Assembly (NCBI GenBank): GCA_027493625.1
Contig: JAOSKM010000001.1
Coordinates: 649,489 to 713,488, forward strand
DNA length: 64,000 nucleotides
Direction: 5' to 3'
Origin: Planctomycetota bacterium
Lineage (GTDB): Bacteria > Planctomycetota > UBA8742 > UBA2392
In this document: one piece after another, positions 45,984 to 54,002 of the stretch
Layout of the letters: the number at the start of each line of letters is the position of its first letter
Position numbering within the stretch: the first letter of the stretch is position 1
Notes under the pieces: model-generated
Told to the model about the DNA's origin: nothing
Database searches by the model: none
The model's input: the letters and a program-made list of their open reading frames with translations, nothing else
Translations under genes and position numbers: made by a program

Positions 45984-46780
45984 TCAACCAAGCGCCGCTT
46001 CAATGTACGCGCGGGGATGCCGATTTCCGCCACCGTCACCTGCCCGCAGAAGGTGGGGCCGGCCGCCTGCAGGAACCCCGGCTTGGCGGCCACGAAGGTG
46101 ACCGTGCTGTCGGCGCGGATGCACACGCCCAGGATGTCGCCCGTGTTCGCGTCAAGGCCGCTGGGGATGTCCACCGCCAGCCTGGGCGTGTCGGCGTCGT
46201 TGGCCGATTCGATCACCGCCCGGAAGGGGTCTTCAATCGTGCGCGTCAGGCCCGTGCCGAACAGCGCGTCGATGATCAGCGGCGCTTCATTGAACACCGG
46301 CCAGGCGGCCTTGCGCTGCTCGCGCTCATGCAGCTCGGCGATCTCGATGCCCAGGCCGCGCAGCAGCTTCGCGTTCAGCCGCACGTCCGCCGAGGCCTTG
46401 TCCAGCTCGGCCGGGTCGCCCACGTAGTAGACGCGCACGGCATGGCCACGGTTGTGCAGGGTGCGGGCGATCGCCAGGCCGTCGCCGCCGTTGTTGCCGG
46501 GGCCGCAAAGGATCACGACCGGGGTGCCGGCGGTGTGCAGCCTGGCCTTCCAGCGCTCCAGTTCTTCGACGTTGCGGGGGATGTCGTCCTTGCTGCCCGG
46601 CTGGCGCAGCCTGGCCATGGCGCGCGAGACGCCCTCGATGCGCAGCAGGCGCTCGGCCTCGTCGGCGCAGGCGCGGGCGGCGTTTTCCATCAGCAGCATC
46701 GACGGGATGCCGTATTCCTCGATGGCGCGGCGGTCAAGCTCGCGGACCTGTTCGCGCGTCAGTGTCCTGGACTGGGCCAT
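45984..46780 (-). CDS. nnrE: NAD(P)H-hydrate epimerase (YjeF_N), 3' frame break
   Basis: A YjeF_N-domain protein that epimerises damaged NAD(P)H hydrates. It shows the family landmarks IPSMLLMENAARACADEAER, VVILCGPGNNGGDGLAIART, DALFGTGLTRTIEDPFRAVI, and DIPSGLDANTGDILG. In the printed frame the sequence runs on into the antisense of the neighbouring gene and ends only at 45440. One base inserted near 45995-46010 would give IPARTIEAALG and a stop at 45984-45986, 66 nt before the convergent gene's end, which is the expected place. I therefore place the end there. The ADP-dependent dehydratase domain found in fused forms is absent. Confidence 0.82.
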
Positions 46781-46858
46781 GATGCCACGCTAATACCCGC
46801 TCGCCGGGCCGACAAGCGACCAACTGGCGCGCGCGGCGTGAATGGGTAAAACCGCGCC

Positions 46859-47269
46859 ATGCCCTACGACGTCAAAGTGCGCGTGCGCTACGCCGAGACC
46901 GACCAGATGGGCGTGGTCTACCACAGCAATTATCTCGTGTACTTCGAGATTGGCCGCACCGAGATGATGCGCGCGGCCGGCATCAGCTATGCCGAGCTGG
47001 AAGAGCGCGGCTACGTGCTGGCGGTGATCGAGTCGTCCATGCGCCATACCGGCAGCGCCAAGTACGACGACGAGCTGACGGTGCGCACCTGGCTGCGCGA
47101 AGTCAGCAAGACGCGGCTGCGCTTCGAGTACGCGGTGATGCGCGACGGCAAGCCGCTCACCACGGGCCACACGGTGCTGGCGTTCCTGAGCCGCGCCGAG
47201 GGCATGCGCCCGGTGCGGGCGCCCGAAGACGCCCACCAGAAGGCGTGGAAAGCCTGCGAGCCGGAGTAG
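46859..47269 (+). CDS. Acyl-CoA thioesterase, 4HBT hot-dog fold (YbgC-like)
   Basis: A 136-residue single hot-dog domain. The active-site loop YAETDQMGVVYHSNYLVYFE is the YbgC/4-hydroxybenzoyl-CoA thioesterase signature, with the catalytic Asp at the DQMG position. Such enzymes release acyl groups from CoA or ACP, sometimes beside Tol-Pal genes, which are not seen here. It is divergent from nnrE. A palindrome starts at its stop codon. A second 4HBT gene is at the right edge of the window. Confidence 0.9.
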   Translation: MPYDVKVRVRYAETDQMGVVYHSNYLVYFEIGRTEMMRAAGISYAELEERGYVLAVIESSMRHTGSAKYDDELTVRTWLREVSKTRLRFEYAVMRDGKPLTTGHTVLAFLSRAEGMRPVRAPEDAHQKAWKACEPE

Positions 47270-47290
47270 GGACACGCTGCCGCGTGTCCC
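47269..47290. repeat. Palindrome GGGACACGC-TGCC-GCGTGTCCC
   Basis: A nine-base perfect stem with a four-base loop immediately after the thioesterase stop. A near copy occurs about 11 kb away (58136-58160, GGGCCACGCGGCAGCGTGTC). It may act as a bidirectional terminator between these convergent genes, but the repetition suggests a dispersed REP-type element. Confidence 0.75.
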
Positions 47291-47305
47291 CACCCGATTC
47301 CTTCG

Positions 47306-48265
47306 TTACTTTTCGTACCAGATCACGTCCGGCACCTGCCAGTCGCACTGCTTGTCCATGTACTCCTCGTTCAGGTACTTGTCGGCGGCGTGCTGGTCGC
47401 CCTTCAGGTACTTGTCGAAGAACACCGTGGTCAGCGCGCAGATCAGCAGGTTGGCGCGGGCCTTGCGGCTCCAGTCGTTGTCGGCGTTGGTGAAGTCCAG
47501 GTGCTCCACGTTGCGCAGGGCCACAAAGTACTTGTCGCCATCCGGCATGTCGTCGTAGCTGGCTTTCTTCTCCAGCCAGCCGTCTTCCGTGCCGGTGATC
47601 TGCAGGCAGGGCGTGTCGCAATGGTCGAAACTGGTGTCGTCAAACCACGGGCTGCCCAACCCGATGTCGCCGGCCGCCATCGGCACCACGGCCTTCACGC
47701 GCGGGTCGGAGAGGTCTTCGTGGTGGTCGTCCATGTCCACCTCGGCGCCGCCCATGAAGTGGGCAGTTGCGCCGCCGTAGCTGTGGCCCGTGACGCCGAC
47801 CCGGTTCATGTCAATGCGACCCGTCAGCTCGGGATTGCTCAGGTTCCAGCTTTCCGCCATGTCCAGCACGAAGCTGATGTCGGCCGCGCGGTCTCGGGCC
47901 TCGGCCTCGCTGTACAGCGCCTCGGCCAGCTCGAAGGCGTTCAGGCGCGAGCTGCTGCCCACGTGCTCGGGCACGATCACCACGTAGCCGTGGCGGGCCA
48001 GGTGCTTGTCAAGGTAAGTATAGTGCGAGCGGTCGCCGCCCAGGCCGTGCGACAGCACGATCACCGGGAAGGGTCCGGGCTCGTCGCTGGGGTAGTAGAC
48101 GGTCGTTGGGACGTCGCGGTCGCGGGCGGAGTCTTCCAGGTCGTTGAACTTGACGCTGGCGATCGCGTGGCCGCCCTCTGAGGCCGGGCCATTCTCGGGC
48201 TTCTCGGTATCACAACCGGTAAGGAACAGCACCAGCAGCGCCAGCGCGGCGCAGGCAGTTTTCAT
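47306..48265 (-). CDS. Alpha/beta-hydrolase lipoprotein (PAF-acetylhydrolase/dienelactone-hydrolase-like)
   Basis: A 319-residue lipoprotein; the lipobox LTGC places the lipidated Cys at residue 18. The hydrolase domain has VIVLSHGLGG (oxyanion region), VGVTGHSYGGATAH with the nucleophile Ser in GHSYGG, a QITGTEDGWLEKK region with the acidic residue, and NVEHLDF with the catalytic His. The large secreted esterase family that includes platelet-activating-factor acetylhydrolases is the best match. Probably anchored to the envelope, substrate unknown. Confidence 0.88.
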   Translation of the reverse strand: MKTACAALALLVLFLTGCDTEKPENGPASEGGHAIASVKFNDLEDSARDRDVPTTVYYPSDEPGPFPVIVLSHGLGGDRSHYTYLDKHLARHGYVVIVPEHVGSSSRLNAFELAEALYSEAEARDRAADISFVLDMAESWNLSNPELTGRIDMNRVGVTGHSYGGATAHFMGGAEVDMDDHHEDLSDPRVKAVVPMAAGDIGLGSPWFDDTSFDHCDTPCLQITGTEDGWLEKKASYDDMPDGDKYFVALRNVEHLDFTNADNDWSRKARANLLICALTTVFFDKYLKGDQHAADKYLNEEYMDKQCDWQVPDVIWYEK

Positions 48266-48327
48266 GATTGCCCCCCGAAAGGAGGATGTGAGCGACGCCG
48301 GTTATTATGACTTCGCGGGCGCCGCTT

Positions 48328-48690
48328 TCACGAACTTACCGGGTTTATCCCGCCCCGGAACATGAAGAACGCCGCGGCCACCAGGCACAGGCCGGCCCAC
48401 AGGTAATCCAGCTTCAGGGGCACCTTCATGTAGAAGATGGCGAAGGCGGCGAACACGGCCATGGTGATCACTTCCTGCATCACCTTGAGCTGGCCCAGGC
48501 TGTAGCCGACCTTCATGCCGATGCGGTTGGCGGGCACCTGCAGGCAGTACTCGAAGAAGGCCACGCCCCAGCTGATCAGGACGGCGATCCAGAGCATCGA
48601 GGTCTTCTGGTCCTTGAGGTGCCCATACCAGGCATAGGTCATGAACAGGTTGCTGCCGATCAGCAGCAACGGCGTGTAGAGCTTGTCCAT
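48328..48690 (-). CDS. DUF486-family membrane protein
   Basis: A 120-residue protein of four helices, MDKLYTPLLLIGSNLFMTYA WYGHLK… through LKLDYLWAGLCLVAAAFFMF. It matches the compact DUF486 family (DMT superfamily) closely: FEYCLQVPANRIGMKVGYSL and QLKVMQEVITMAVFAAFAI are characteristic. Family function is unknown; a small transporter is suspected. The start is placed at MDKLY rather than five codons upstream. A terminator-like hairpin precedes it. Confidence 0.9.
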   Translation of the reverse strand: MDKLYTPLLLIGSNLFMTYAWYGHLKDQKTSMLWIAVLISWGVAFFEYCLQVPANRIGMKVGYSLGQLKVMQEVITMAVFAAFAIFYMKVPLKLDYLWAGLCLVAAAFFMFRGGINPVSS

Positions 48691-48702
48691 AGAGTAGAAG
48701 CC

Positions 48703-48730
48703 CACAAGAAACCCCGCCTCAAGGGCGGGG
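48703..48730 (-). terminator. Rho-independent terminator, minus strand
   Basis: On the minus strand: CCCCGCC, loop CTTGA, GGCGGGG, then TTTCTTGTG. It ends the transcript of the gene on its right before the DUF486 start, so DUF486 probably has its own promoter or is read through. Confidence 0.7.
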
Positions 48731-48756
48731 ATGATTGGGTAATGCCGACTTCTGGT

Positions 48757-49029
48757 TCAGGATGCCTTTTTACGTTTGCCTCGTGGCTGCGATTGGCGCT
48801 CCGCGCGAATCTCATCGACGATCTGCCAGCCCCAGCTCCAGGCCCAGGCGGGCACCTTTTTCACGCTAGCGCGACCCTTGGCATCCCGGATCACGTGGTT
48901 GCCTTTCACCCGGCGCCAACCCGGTCCCTTTGCTTTCTCCTCTGCGGATTGGCGGGTCAACACGCCGTCCAGATCCGCAAACACCTTGCGGCGTACTTCG
49001 GGATCGGTTTCGGACCGCTTGCGGCTCAC
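48757..49029 (-). CDS. Small basic hypothetical protein
   Basis: A 90-residue basic protein with GTG start (MSRKRSETDPEVRRKVFADL) and GGGAAG five nt upstream. GWRRVKGNHVIRDAKGRASV and WAWSWGWQIVDEIRAERQSQ are its notable segments. No known family; it could bind nucleic acid from charge alone. It lies between the terminator and a coupled pair of genes. Confidence 0.55.
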   Translation of the reverse strand: MSRKRSETDPEVRRKVFADLDGVLTRQSAEEKAKGPGWRRVKGNHVIRDAKGRASVKKVPAWAWSWGWQIVDEIRAERQSQPRGKRKKAS

Positions 49030-49045
49030 TGACTTCCCTTGCCTG

Positions 49046-49414
49046 CTAGAGCACGACCAGCGGGCACGAGCCCGCTTCGGCGCCACCTATCTCCAACTTC
49101 AAAGTGTAACGGCCAGTCTGGGGCAGTGCCAGCCACGTAAGGTCAAACCAGTCCTCAGATATCCCCGCGATGTCAAACGGAGCAATCCGGTGAGTCTCGG
49201 AACGCATCTCTTCGCCTCCGGGGGATAGCAGAATGAGCGTGTACTCACCACCAACCTGCTTGCCCGTCAATCGGATGAACACGGCGGCCTTGGGAACCAC
49301 GCAGGGCAATGTCTCGTCACTCCAGATGATGTTCGAGATGCCGGAAACGTACATCAGCCCGGCGCGCACGCGCACCGAGCGGCAGGGGATCAACGTTACC
49401 TGCAGCACGCTCAT
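49046..49414 (-). CDS. Small beta-rich hypothetical protein
   Basis: A 122-residue soluble protein (MSVLQVTLIPCRSVRVRAGL) predicted to be mostly strand: AAVFIRLTGKQVGGEYTLIL, DLTWLALPQTGRYTLKLEIG. The layout resembles DUF6941-type or Ig-like small proteins, but I do not recognise the family with confidence. Its ATG overlaps the stop of the FAD oxidoreductase (ATGA), implying translational coupling. Confidence 0.6.
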   Translation of the reverse strand: MSVLQVTLIPCRSVRVRAGLMYVSGISNIIWSDETLPCVVPKAAVFIRLTGKQVGGEYTLILLSPGGEEMRSETHRIAPFDIAGISEDWFDLTWLALPQTGRYTLKLEIGGAEAGSCPLVVL

Positions 49415-50571
49415 ATCACGTTGGCTTCGTCGTGGAGGCGGCTGGGATCGTTGAACCGCTCCAGCTCCAGCGCCGTGATGTCCACGCTGCTCGCCTTGCC
49501 GTCCAGCATCAGCTCCGCCGTGACGATTCCCGCGGCCGGGGCGTGCATCAGCCCGTGGCCGCTGAAGCCCGCGCACACATACGCGCCGTCGAGGTGCCCA
49601 AGCCTGTCGATCACCGGGTGGTGGTCGGGCGTGACTTCATACAGCCCGGCCCACTTGTGTTTCGGCACGGCGTTCTCGAGCACCGGCGCGCGCTCCATTG
49701 CGGTCATCAGCATCTTCTCGCCGAACTCTTCGTTGAAGCTGTCGTTGAAGCCCGCCGACTCGCTGTGGTCGCTCATGCCGATCAGCACGCCGCCCGATTC
49801 GCGGTGGAAGTACAGAGTTGTTGACAGGTCAACAGTCATGGGGAACGGGTCGGCGATCTGGTCGAACTTGTCCGTCACGATGATCTGCCGGCGGATCGGC
49901 TCGATCGGCACGTCGATGCCCGCCATGGCCGCCACCTTGCGGGTCCAGGCGCCCGTGCACAGCACCAGCTTGCTGCAGCGCACTTCGCCCCGGCTGGTTT
50001 CCACGCCCACCACCTGGCGGCCCAGCGAGTCCAGCTTGATGCCCGTGACCTCCACGTTGTTCTCGATCACCGCGCCGTGGCGCCGCGCGGCCTTGGCAAA
50101 GCCCTGGGTGATGTCGCTGGGGTCGCCGAAGCCGTCGCGCTGGTGGAATGTCGCGCCCCGCACGCCTTCCATGTTCACATAGGGCAGGCGCCGGGCGACT
50201 TCCTCGGGCGACCACCACTCGGGCTCCATGCCCAGCCGCTTCCACATCTCGAACGACTTCTTGAAGTTCGCCACCAGCTCGTCGCTGGTCAGCAGGAAGC
50301 AGTAGCCCCACTGCCAGTACTGCAGCGGCTCGCCGATCTCCTGCTGCCAGTTCTCGAAGGCCTTGATCGAGAGCAGGCTCAGCCGTGTGTTGACCTCGGT
50401 GCTGAACTGCGCGCGAATGCCGCCCGCGCACTTGCCGGTGCTCTCCTGGCCCAGGAACTCGTCGCGCTCCAGCAGCAGCACGCTGCCCGCGCCGCGCCTG
50501 GCCAGCTGATACGCCACCGATACGCCGATACAACCGCCGCCTACCACCACGATGTCTGCGCTGTCCTGCAT
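49411..50571 (-). CDS. FAD-dependent amino acid/sarcosine oxidase-like oxidoreductase
   Basis: A 386-residue DAO-family flavoprotein. FAD Rossmann motif VVVGGGCIGVSVAYQLARRG at the N-terminus, then GKCAGGIRAQFSTEVN, a substrate half (QRDGFGDPSDITQGFAKAAR), and the C-terminal FAD contact YVCAGFSGHGLMHAPAAG. Resembles sarcosine oxidase/glycine oxidase relatives that oxidise secondary amines. Start at MQDSADIVV; the open frame begins 18 codons earlier without similarity. Coupled to a small beta protein of unknown role. Confidence 0.9.
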   Translation of the reverse strand: MQDSADIVVVGGGCIGVSVAYQLARRGAGSVLLLERDEFLGQESTGKCAGGIRAQFSTEVNTRLSLLSIKAFENWQQEIGEPLQYWQWGYCFLLTSDELVANFKKSFEMWKRLGMEPEWWSPEEVARRLPYVNMEGVRGATFHQRDGFGDPSDITQGFAKAARRHGAVIENNVEVTGIKLDSLGRQVVGVETSRGEVRCSKLVLCTGAWTRKVAAMAGIDVPIEPIRRQIIVTDKFDQIADPFPMTVDLSTTLYFHRESGGVLIGMSDHSESAGFNDSFNEEFGEKMLMTAMERAPVLENAVPKHKWAGLYEVTPDHHPVIDRLGHLDGAYVCAGFSGHGLMHAPAAGIVTAELMLDGKASSVDITALELERFNDPSRLHDEANVI

Positions 50572-50674
50572 GGCTGCTCCTGACTCGTAAGCAGCGACGT
50601 TAGCCCTGAAGTCTCGCAAACTCAACGGTGGGGGATTCGACGCCGCGCGTCGTCCTGGCCTCTCGGCCGGGGCT

Positions 50675-51505
50675 CTAAGCCCGGGCGGCCAGGGCTTCCT
50701 TCATGCGCTTGAAGTCATCGTTCGGGCAGCCGCGTCGGCCGAAGAACTTGCTGCGCGCGTGCTCCGGGCCGTGGAAGTCCGCGCCGCCGCTGACCAGCAA
50801 CTCCAGCTTGCGCGCCAGCGAAACGTAGTGCTGGCTGACGTCGTGGTTGTGGTCGCTGTGGTGGCACTCGATGCCGTCCAGCCCAAGCTTGCGGGCCTCG
50901 AACACCACCTCGTCGCCGTTGCGGTACAGGCCGGGGTGGGCAATCACCGCCACACCGCCCGCGGCCTGGATGGCCTCGATCGCGCCTTCGATGCGGATGC
51001 GCGAGTGGTCCACGAAGCCGGGGCGGCCCCGGCGCAGGTAGCGCTCGAAGGCTTCCTGGTAGCCGGCGACCTTGCCCTGCTGCACCAGCAGACGCGCCAG
51101 GTAGGGGCGCGCCAGCGAAACGCCGTCTTCGACACCTTCAGTGCTGAGCGGCACACCGTGGGCGCGCAGGCGCGCGACCATCTCGAAGAAGCGCTCGCGC
51201 CGGCGTTCCTGCACGTCGGCGCAGACCCGCTGCAGCTTCGGATTCAAACGGTCAATGCCCAGGCCCAGCAGGTGCACTTCCGTGCCCGCGCACTCGCAGG
51301 TGATCTCCACTCCCGGCACGAACTCAAGGCCGTGCTGCTGGGCCGCGGCCTCGGCCTCATCCAGCCCGGCCGTGGTGTCGTGGTCGGTAAGGGCCAGCGT
51401 AGTCACGCCGCGGGTCGCGGCTTCTTCAACCAGGCGGGCGGGCGCGAACGCGCCATCGGAGCGGGTGGAGTGACTGTGCAGGTCAACGAGACGGCTGTCG
51501 ATCAT
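50675..51505 (-). CDS. PHP-domain phosphoesterase (RNase AM/TrpH-like)
   Basis: A 276-residue PHP protein with the metal-binding motifs DLHSHSTRSDGAF, ALTDHDTTAG, VEITCECAG, VAVIAHPGLYRNG and SGGADFHG. It matches the YciV/TrpH family: RNase AM 5'-to-3' exonuclease, or 3',5'-nucleoside bisphosphate phosphatase. Cytoplasmic. It is divergent from crcB with 47 nt between the starts. Confidence 0.88.
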   Translation of the reverse strand: MIDSRLVDLHSHSTRSDGAFAPARLVEEAATRGVTTLALTDHDTTAGLDEAEAAAQQHGLEFVPGVEITCECAGTEVHLLGLGIDRLNPKLQRVCADVQERRRERFFEMVARLRAHGVPLSTEGVEDGVSLARPYLARLLVQQGKVAGYQEAFERYLRRGRPGFVDHSRIRIEGAIEAIQAAGGVAVIAHPGLYRNGDEVVFEARKLGLDGIECHHSDHNHDVSQHYVSLARKLELLVSGGADFHGPEHARSKFFGRRGCPNDDFKRMKEALAARA

Positions 51506-51552
51506 CGTAGTCTAGAAGGTAAAGTCCTGACCGGTTTACGAAAGGGGGCAAC

Positions 51553-51933
51553 GTGAAACAACTCGCACTGGTCTGCCTGGGCGGCGCGCTGGGTTCGTCA
51601 ATGCGCTACGGCATCGCCCTCGGCCTCGAGCGCCTGGCGCCGAAGTTCGCGCTGGCCTTCCCCTGGGCCACACTGGCCGCCAATTTTGTGGGCTGCTTCG
51701 CGATCGGCCTGGGCGTCGGCTTTCTAGGTCGTGACGGGGTGAAGTGGGGGCCCGAGCTGCAACTGCTGCTGCTGGTGGGCGTGTGCGGCAGCCTCACCAC
51801 CTTCAGCACTTTCGCGAACCAGACGCTGGAGCTGGCACCCGGCAAGGCCCTGCTGAACATCGGCGCCAGCGTAGCCGGCGGCCTGTTTCTGGCCTGGCTC
51901 GGCCTGACACTAGCCGGAGGCCGCGCCGCCTGA
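51553..51933 (+). CDS. crcB: Fluoride ion exporter
   Basis: A 126-residue CrcB/Fluc protein. GGALGSSMRYG, TLAANFVGCFAIGLGVGF and VCGSLTTFSTFANQTLELA are the family motifs; four membrane helices. Fluc forms dimeric channels that export fluoride. ATGGCAACG-like leader has AAAGGGGG as ribosome site. I did not see a fluoride (crcB-motif) riboswitch in the 47-nt leader. Confidence 0.96.
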   Translation: MKQLALVCLGGALGSSMRYGIALGLERLAPKFALAFPWATLAANFVGCFAIGLGVGFLGRDGVKWGPELQLLLLVGVCGSLTTFSTFANQTLELAPGKALLNIGASVAGGLFLAWLGLTLAGGRAA

Positions 51934-52235
51934 TCGCTTTCATTAGGTGACATCGACGTCCGGTCGATGCGTCCGCCGCGCGTCCCGCGCGGCGAAATCG
52001 GGTGCCGTGGGCGGGGCGCCCACAGCCGGTGCAGGCGGGGCGCCTGCGCTACAAACCAAGCCGTCCGTGTCACCGGGTGCTTCGCCCCATTGCGCCTGCA
52101 TTTGCCGCTTCTATACTTCCTCCCCCTTCAGCGGCGTGTTCCCGGGCGTGTGCCCGGGCGCCTTGAAGAACCTCCAAGACCCCGGCCGCGCCCTGGCTTG
52201 CCAGCGGCCCGAAGCCGGGATTCAGGATCCCTTAC
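51934..52235 (+). other. rpsA leader with GC palindromes
   Basis: A 302-nt spacer without a gene. It contains palindromes CCGTGGGCGGGGCGCCCACA (about 52004-52023) and GTGCAGGCGGGGCGCCTGCG (about 52029-52048), of the same type as one near 26162, plus GTGTTCCCGGGCGTGTGCCC near 52136. S1 leaders can be autoregulated by S1 protein, but no known motif is recognisable here. The GGATTCAGGATCC before the ATG includes AGGA as ribosome site. Confidence 0.45.
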
Positions 52236-53876
52236 ATGACAGCATTGCGTGCCATCAACCCCTTGGTCCGCCGTTACGGCCCCAAGGCGGAAGTCGTTGA
52301 AGCAGAGCTTTCGACGATCTGGAAAGAACCCTCGCTGGACGACCTTACGCCCAGCACCCGCGCCTTCAGCGAAGACTCGCTGGTCAAGGGCCGCGTGATC
52401 AGCGTCGGCAAGGACCAGGTCACAGTCGACCTCGGCGCCAAGACCGTCGGCATCATCAACACCCGCGAGTTCGACAGTGAAGAAGACCGTCCCAAGGCCG
52501 GCGACGAAATCACCGTCCTGATCGAGGAACTCGAGAACGACGACGGCCTGATCGGCCTCTCCAAGCGCAAGGCCGACCGCAAGATCAACTGGGAAACCGT
52601 GGTCGCCAAGCACAAGGAAGGCGACACCGTGCGCGGCAAGGTGGCCAAGAAGATCAAGGGCGGCCTGCTGATCGACATCGGCGTGCCGGCCTTCCTGCCC
52701 GCCAGCCAGGTCAGCATCCGCCGTACCCGCGACATCAACGAGTTCATCGGCGACGAGCTCGAGTGCGAGATCATCAAGATCGACCAGGCGCGCGAGAACA
52801 TCGTGGTCAGCGCCCGCAAACTGCAGGAGCGCAACCGCGAGCGCCTCAAGGACGCGCTGCTTTCCGAAATCGAGGAAGGCCAGATCCGCGAAGGCGTGGT
52901 CAAGAACATCGCCGACTTCGGCGCGTTCGTTGACCTGGGCGGCATCGACGGCCTGCTGCACATCACCGACATGACCTGGGGCCGCATCCAGCACCCCAGC
53001 GAAGTGGTGAAGATCAACGAGACAGTGAAGGTGAAGGTGCTGAAGGTCGACCGCGACCGCGAACGCATCGCGCTCGGCATGAAGCAGCTCGCCGACAGCC
53101 CCTGGAAGGGCATCGCGGAGCGTTACCCCGTGGGCTCGCGCCACAAGGGCAAGGTGGTCAACATCATGTCCTACGGCGCCTTCATCCGCCTGGAAGAGGG
53201 CATCGAGGGCCTGGTGCACGTCAGCGAAATGAGCTGGACCAAGCGCGTCAACGACCCGCGCGAAGTGGTGCAGCTCGGCGACGACGCCGAGGTCATCATC
53301 CTGGGCGTGAACGAGGAAAAGCAGGAAATCTCGCTCGGCATGAAGCAGCTTGAGGAGAACCCCTGGGATCGCGTCAGCGCCCGCTATCAGCCCGGCGCCA
53401 AGGTCAAGGGCGTGGTGCGCAACCTCACCACCTACGGCGCGTTTATCGAGATCGAGCCCGGCATCGACGGCCTGCTGCACGTCTCCGACATGAGCTGGAC
53501 CCGCAAGGTCAGCCACCCCAACGAGATGGTGAAGAAGGGTGACGAGGTCGAGTGCGTGGTGCTCGCGGTCGACACCGACAAGCACCGCATCGCGCTGGGC
53601 ATGAAGCAGCTCAAGACCGATCCCTGGGAAGACGAGATCCCCGAGCGTTTCGCCGTCGGCACCGAGATGGACGGCAAGATCACCAAGATCACCAACTTCG
53701 GCGTGTTCGTCGAGCTCGACAACGAGCTGGAAGGCCTGCTGCACATCAGCGAGCTGGCGGCCGAAGGCGCCGACAAGCCCGAGGAGTCGGTCACGGTGGG
53801 TGAGACCATCAAGGTCAAGGTCATCAAGCTCGACCCCAAGGAACGCAAGATCGGCCTCACCGCCGCCGAAGCGTAA
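52236..53876 (+). CDS. rpsA: 30S ribosomal protein S1
   Basis: A 546-residue S1 with six OB-fold S1 domains, beginning at VKGRVISVGKDQVTVDLG and then repeating the V…G…dyGAFV…GLlH.s.ms.…G..v…v…D…I.LGMKQL pattern. Examples are VVKNIADFGAFVDLGGIDGL, KVVNIMSYGAFIRLEEGIEG and GVVRNLTTYGAFIEIEPGID. It delivers mRNA to the 30S subunit. Length close to the E. coli protein. A strong hairpin follows. Confidence 0.97.
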   Translation: MTALRAINPLVRRYGPKAEVVEAELSTIWKEPSLDDLTPSTRAFSEDSLVKGRVISVGKDQVTVDLGAKTVGIINTREFDSEEDRPKAGDEITVLIEELENDDGLIGLSKRKADRKINWETVVAKHKEGDTVRGKVAKKIKGGLLIDIGVPAFLPASQVSIRRTRDINEFIGDELECEIIKIDQARENIVVSARKLQERNRERLKDALLSEIEEGQIREGVVKNIADFGAFVDLGGIDGLLHITDMTWGRIQHPSEVVKINETVKVKVLKVDRDRERIALGMKQLADSPWKGIAERYPVGSRHKGKVVNIMSYGAFIRLEEGIEGLVHVSEMSWTKRVNDPREVVQLGDDAEVIILGVNEEKQEISLGMKQLEENPWDRVSARYQPGAKVKGVVRNLTTYGAFIEIEPGIDGLLHVSDMSWTRKVSHPNEMVKKGDEVECVVLAVDTDKHRIALGMKQLKTDPWEDEIPERFAVGTEMDGKITKITNFGVFVELDNELEGLLHISELAAEGADKPEESVTVGETIKVKVIKLDPKERKIGLTAAEA

Positions 53877-53892
53877 TCCGCAGTCACCAATG

Positions 53893-53924
53893 AACAGCGC
53901 CCGGGCTTCGGCCCGGGCGCTGTT
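53893..53924 (+). terminator. Rho-independent terminator of rpsA
   Basis: AACAGCGCCCGGGC, loop TTCG, GCCCGGGCGCTGTT: a perfect 14-bp stem 17 nt after the rpsA stop, followed by GCATTAGTTTG. The T tract is interrupted, but the stem is very stable. Confidence 0.8.
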
Positions 53925-54002
53925 GCATTAGTTTGACAGCCGGCACAGGGAGGGGTAACAACCGGTGTTGATACTCACATGTTGCGCAATCTGGAGACGC
54001 CC

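Noticed and set aside
51506..51552. Fluoride riboswitch before crcB
   Set aside because: The leader is only 47 nt and lacks the conserved GGCGATGG and CTGATGGC blocks.
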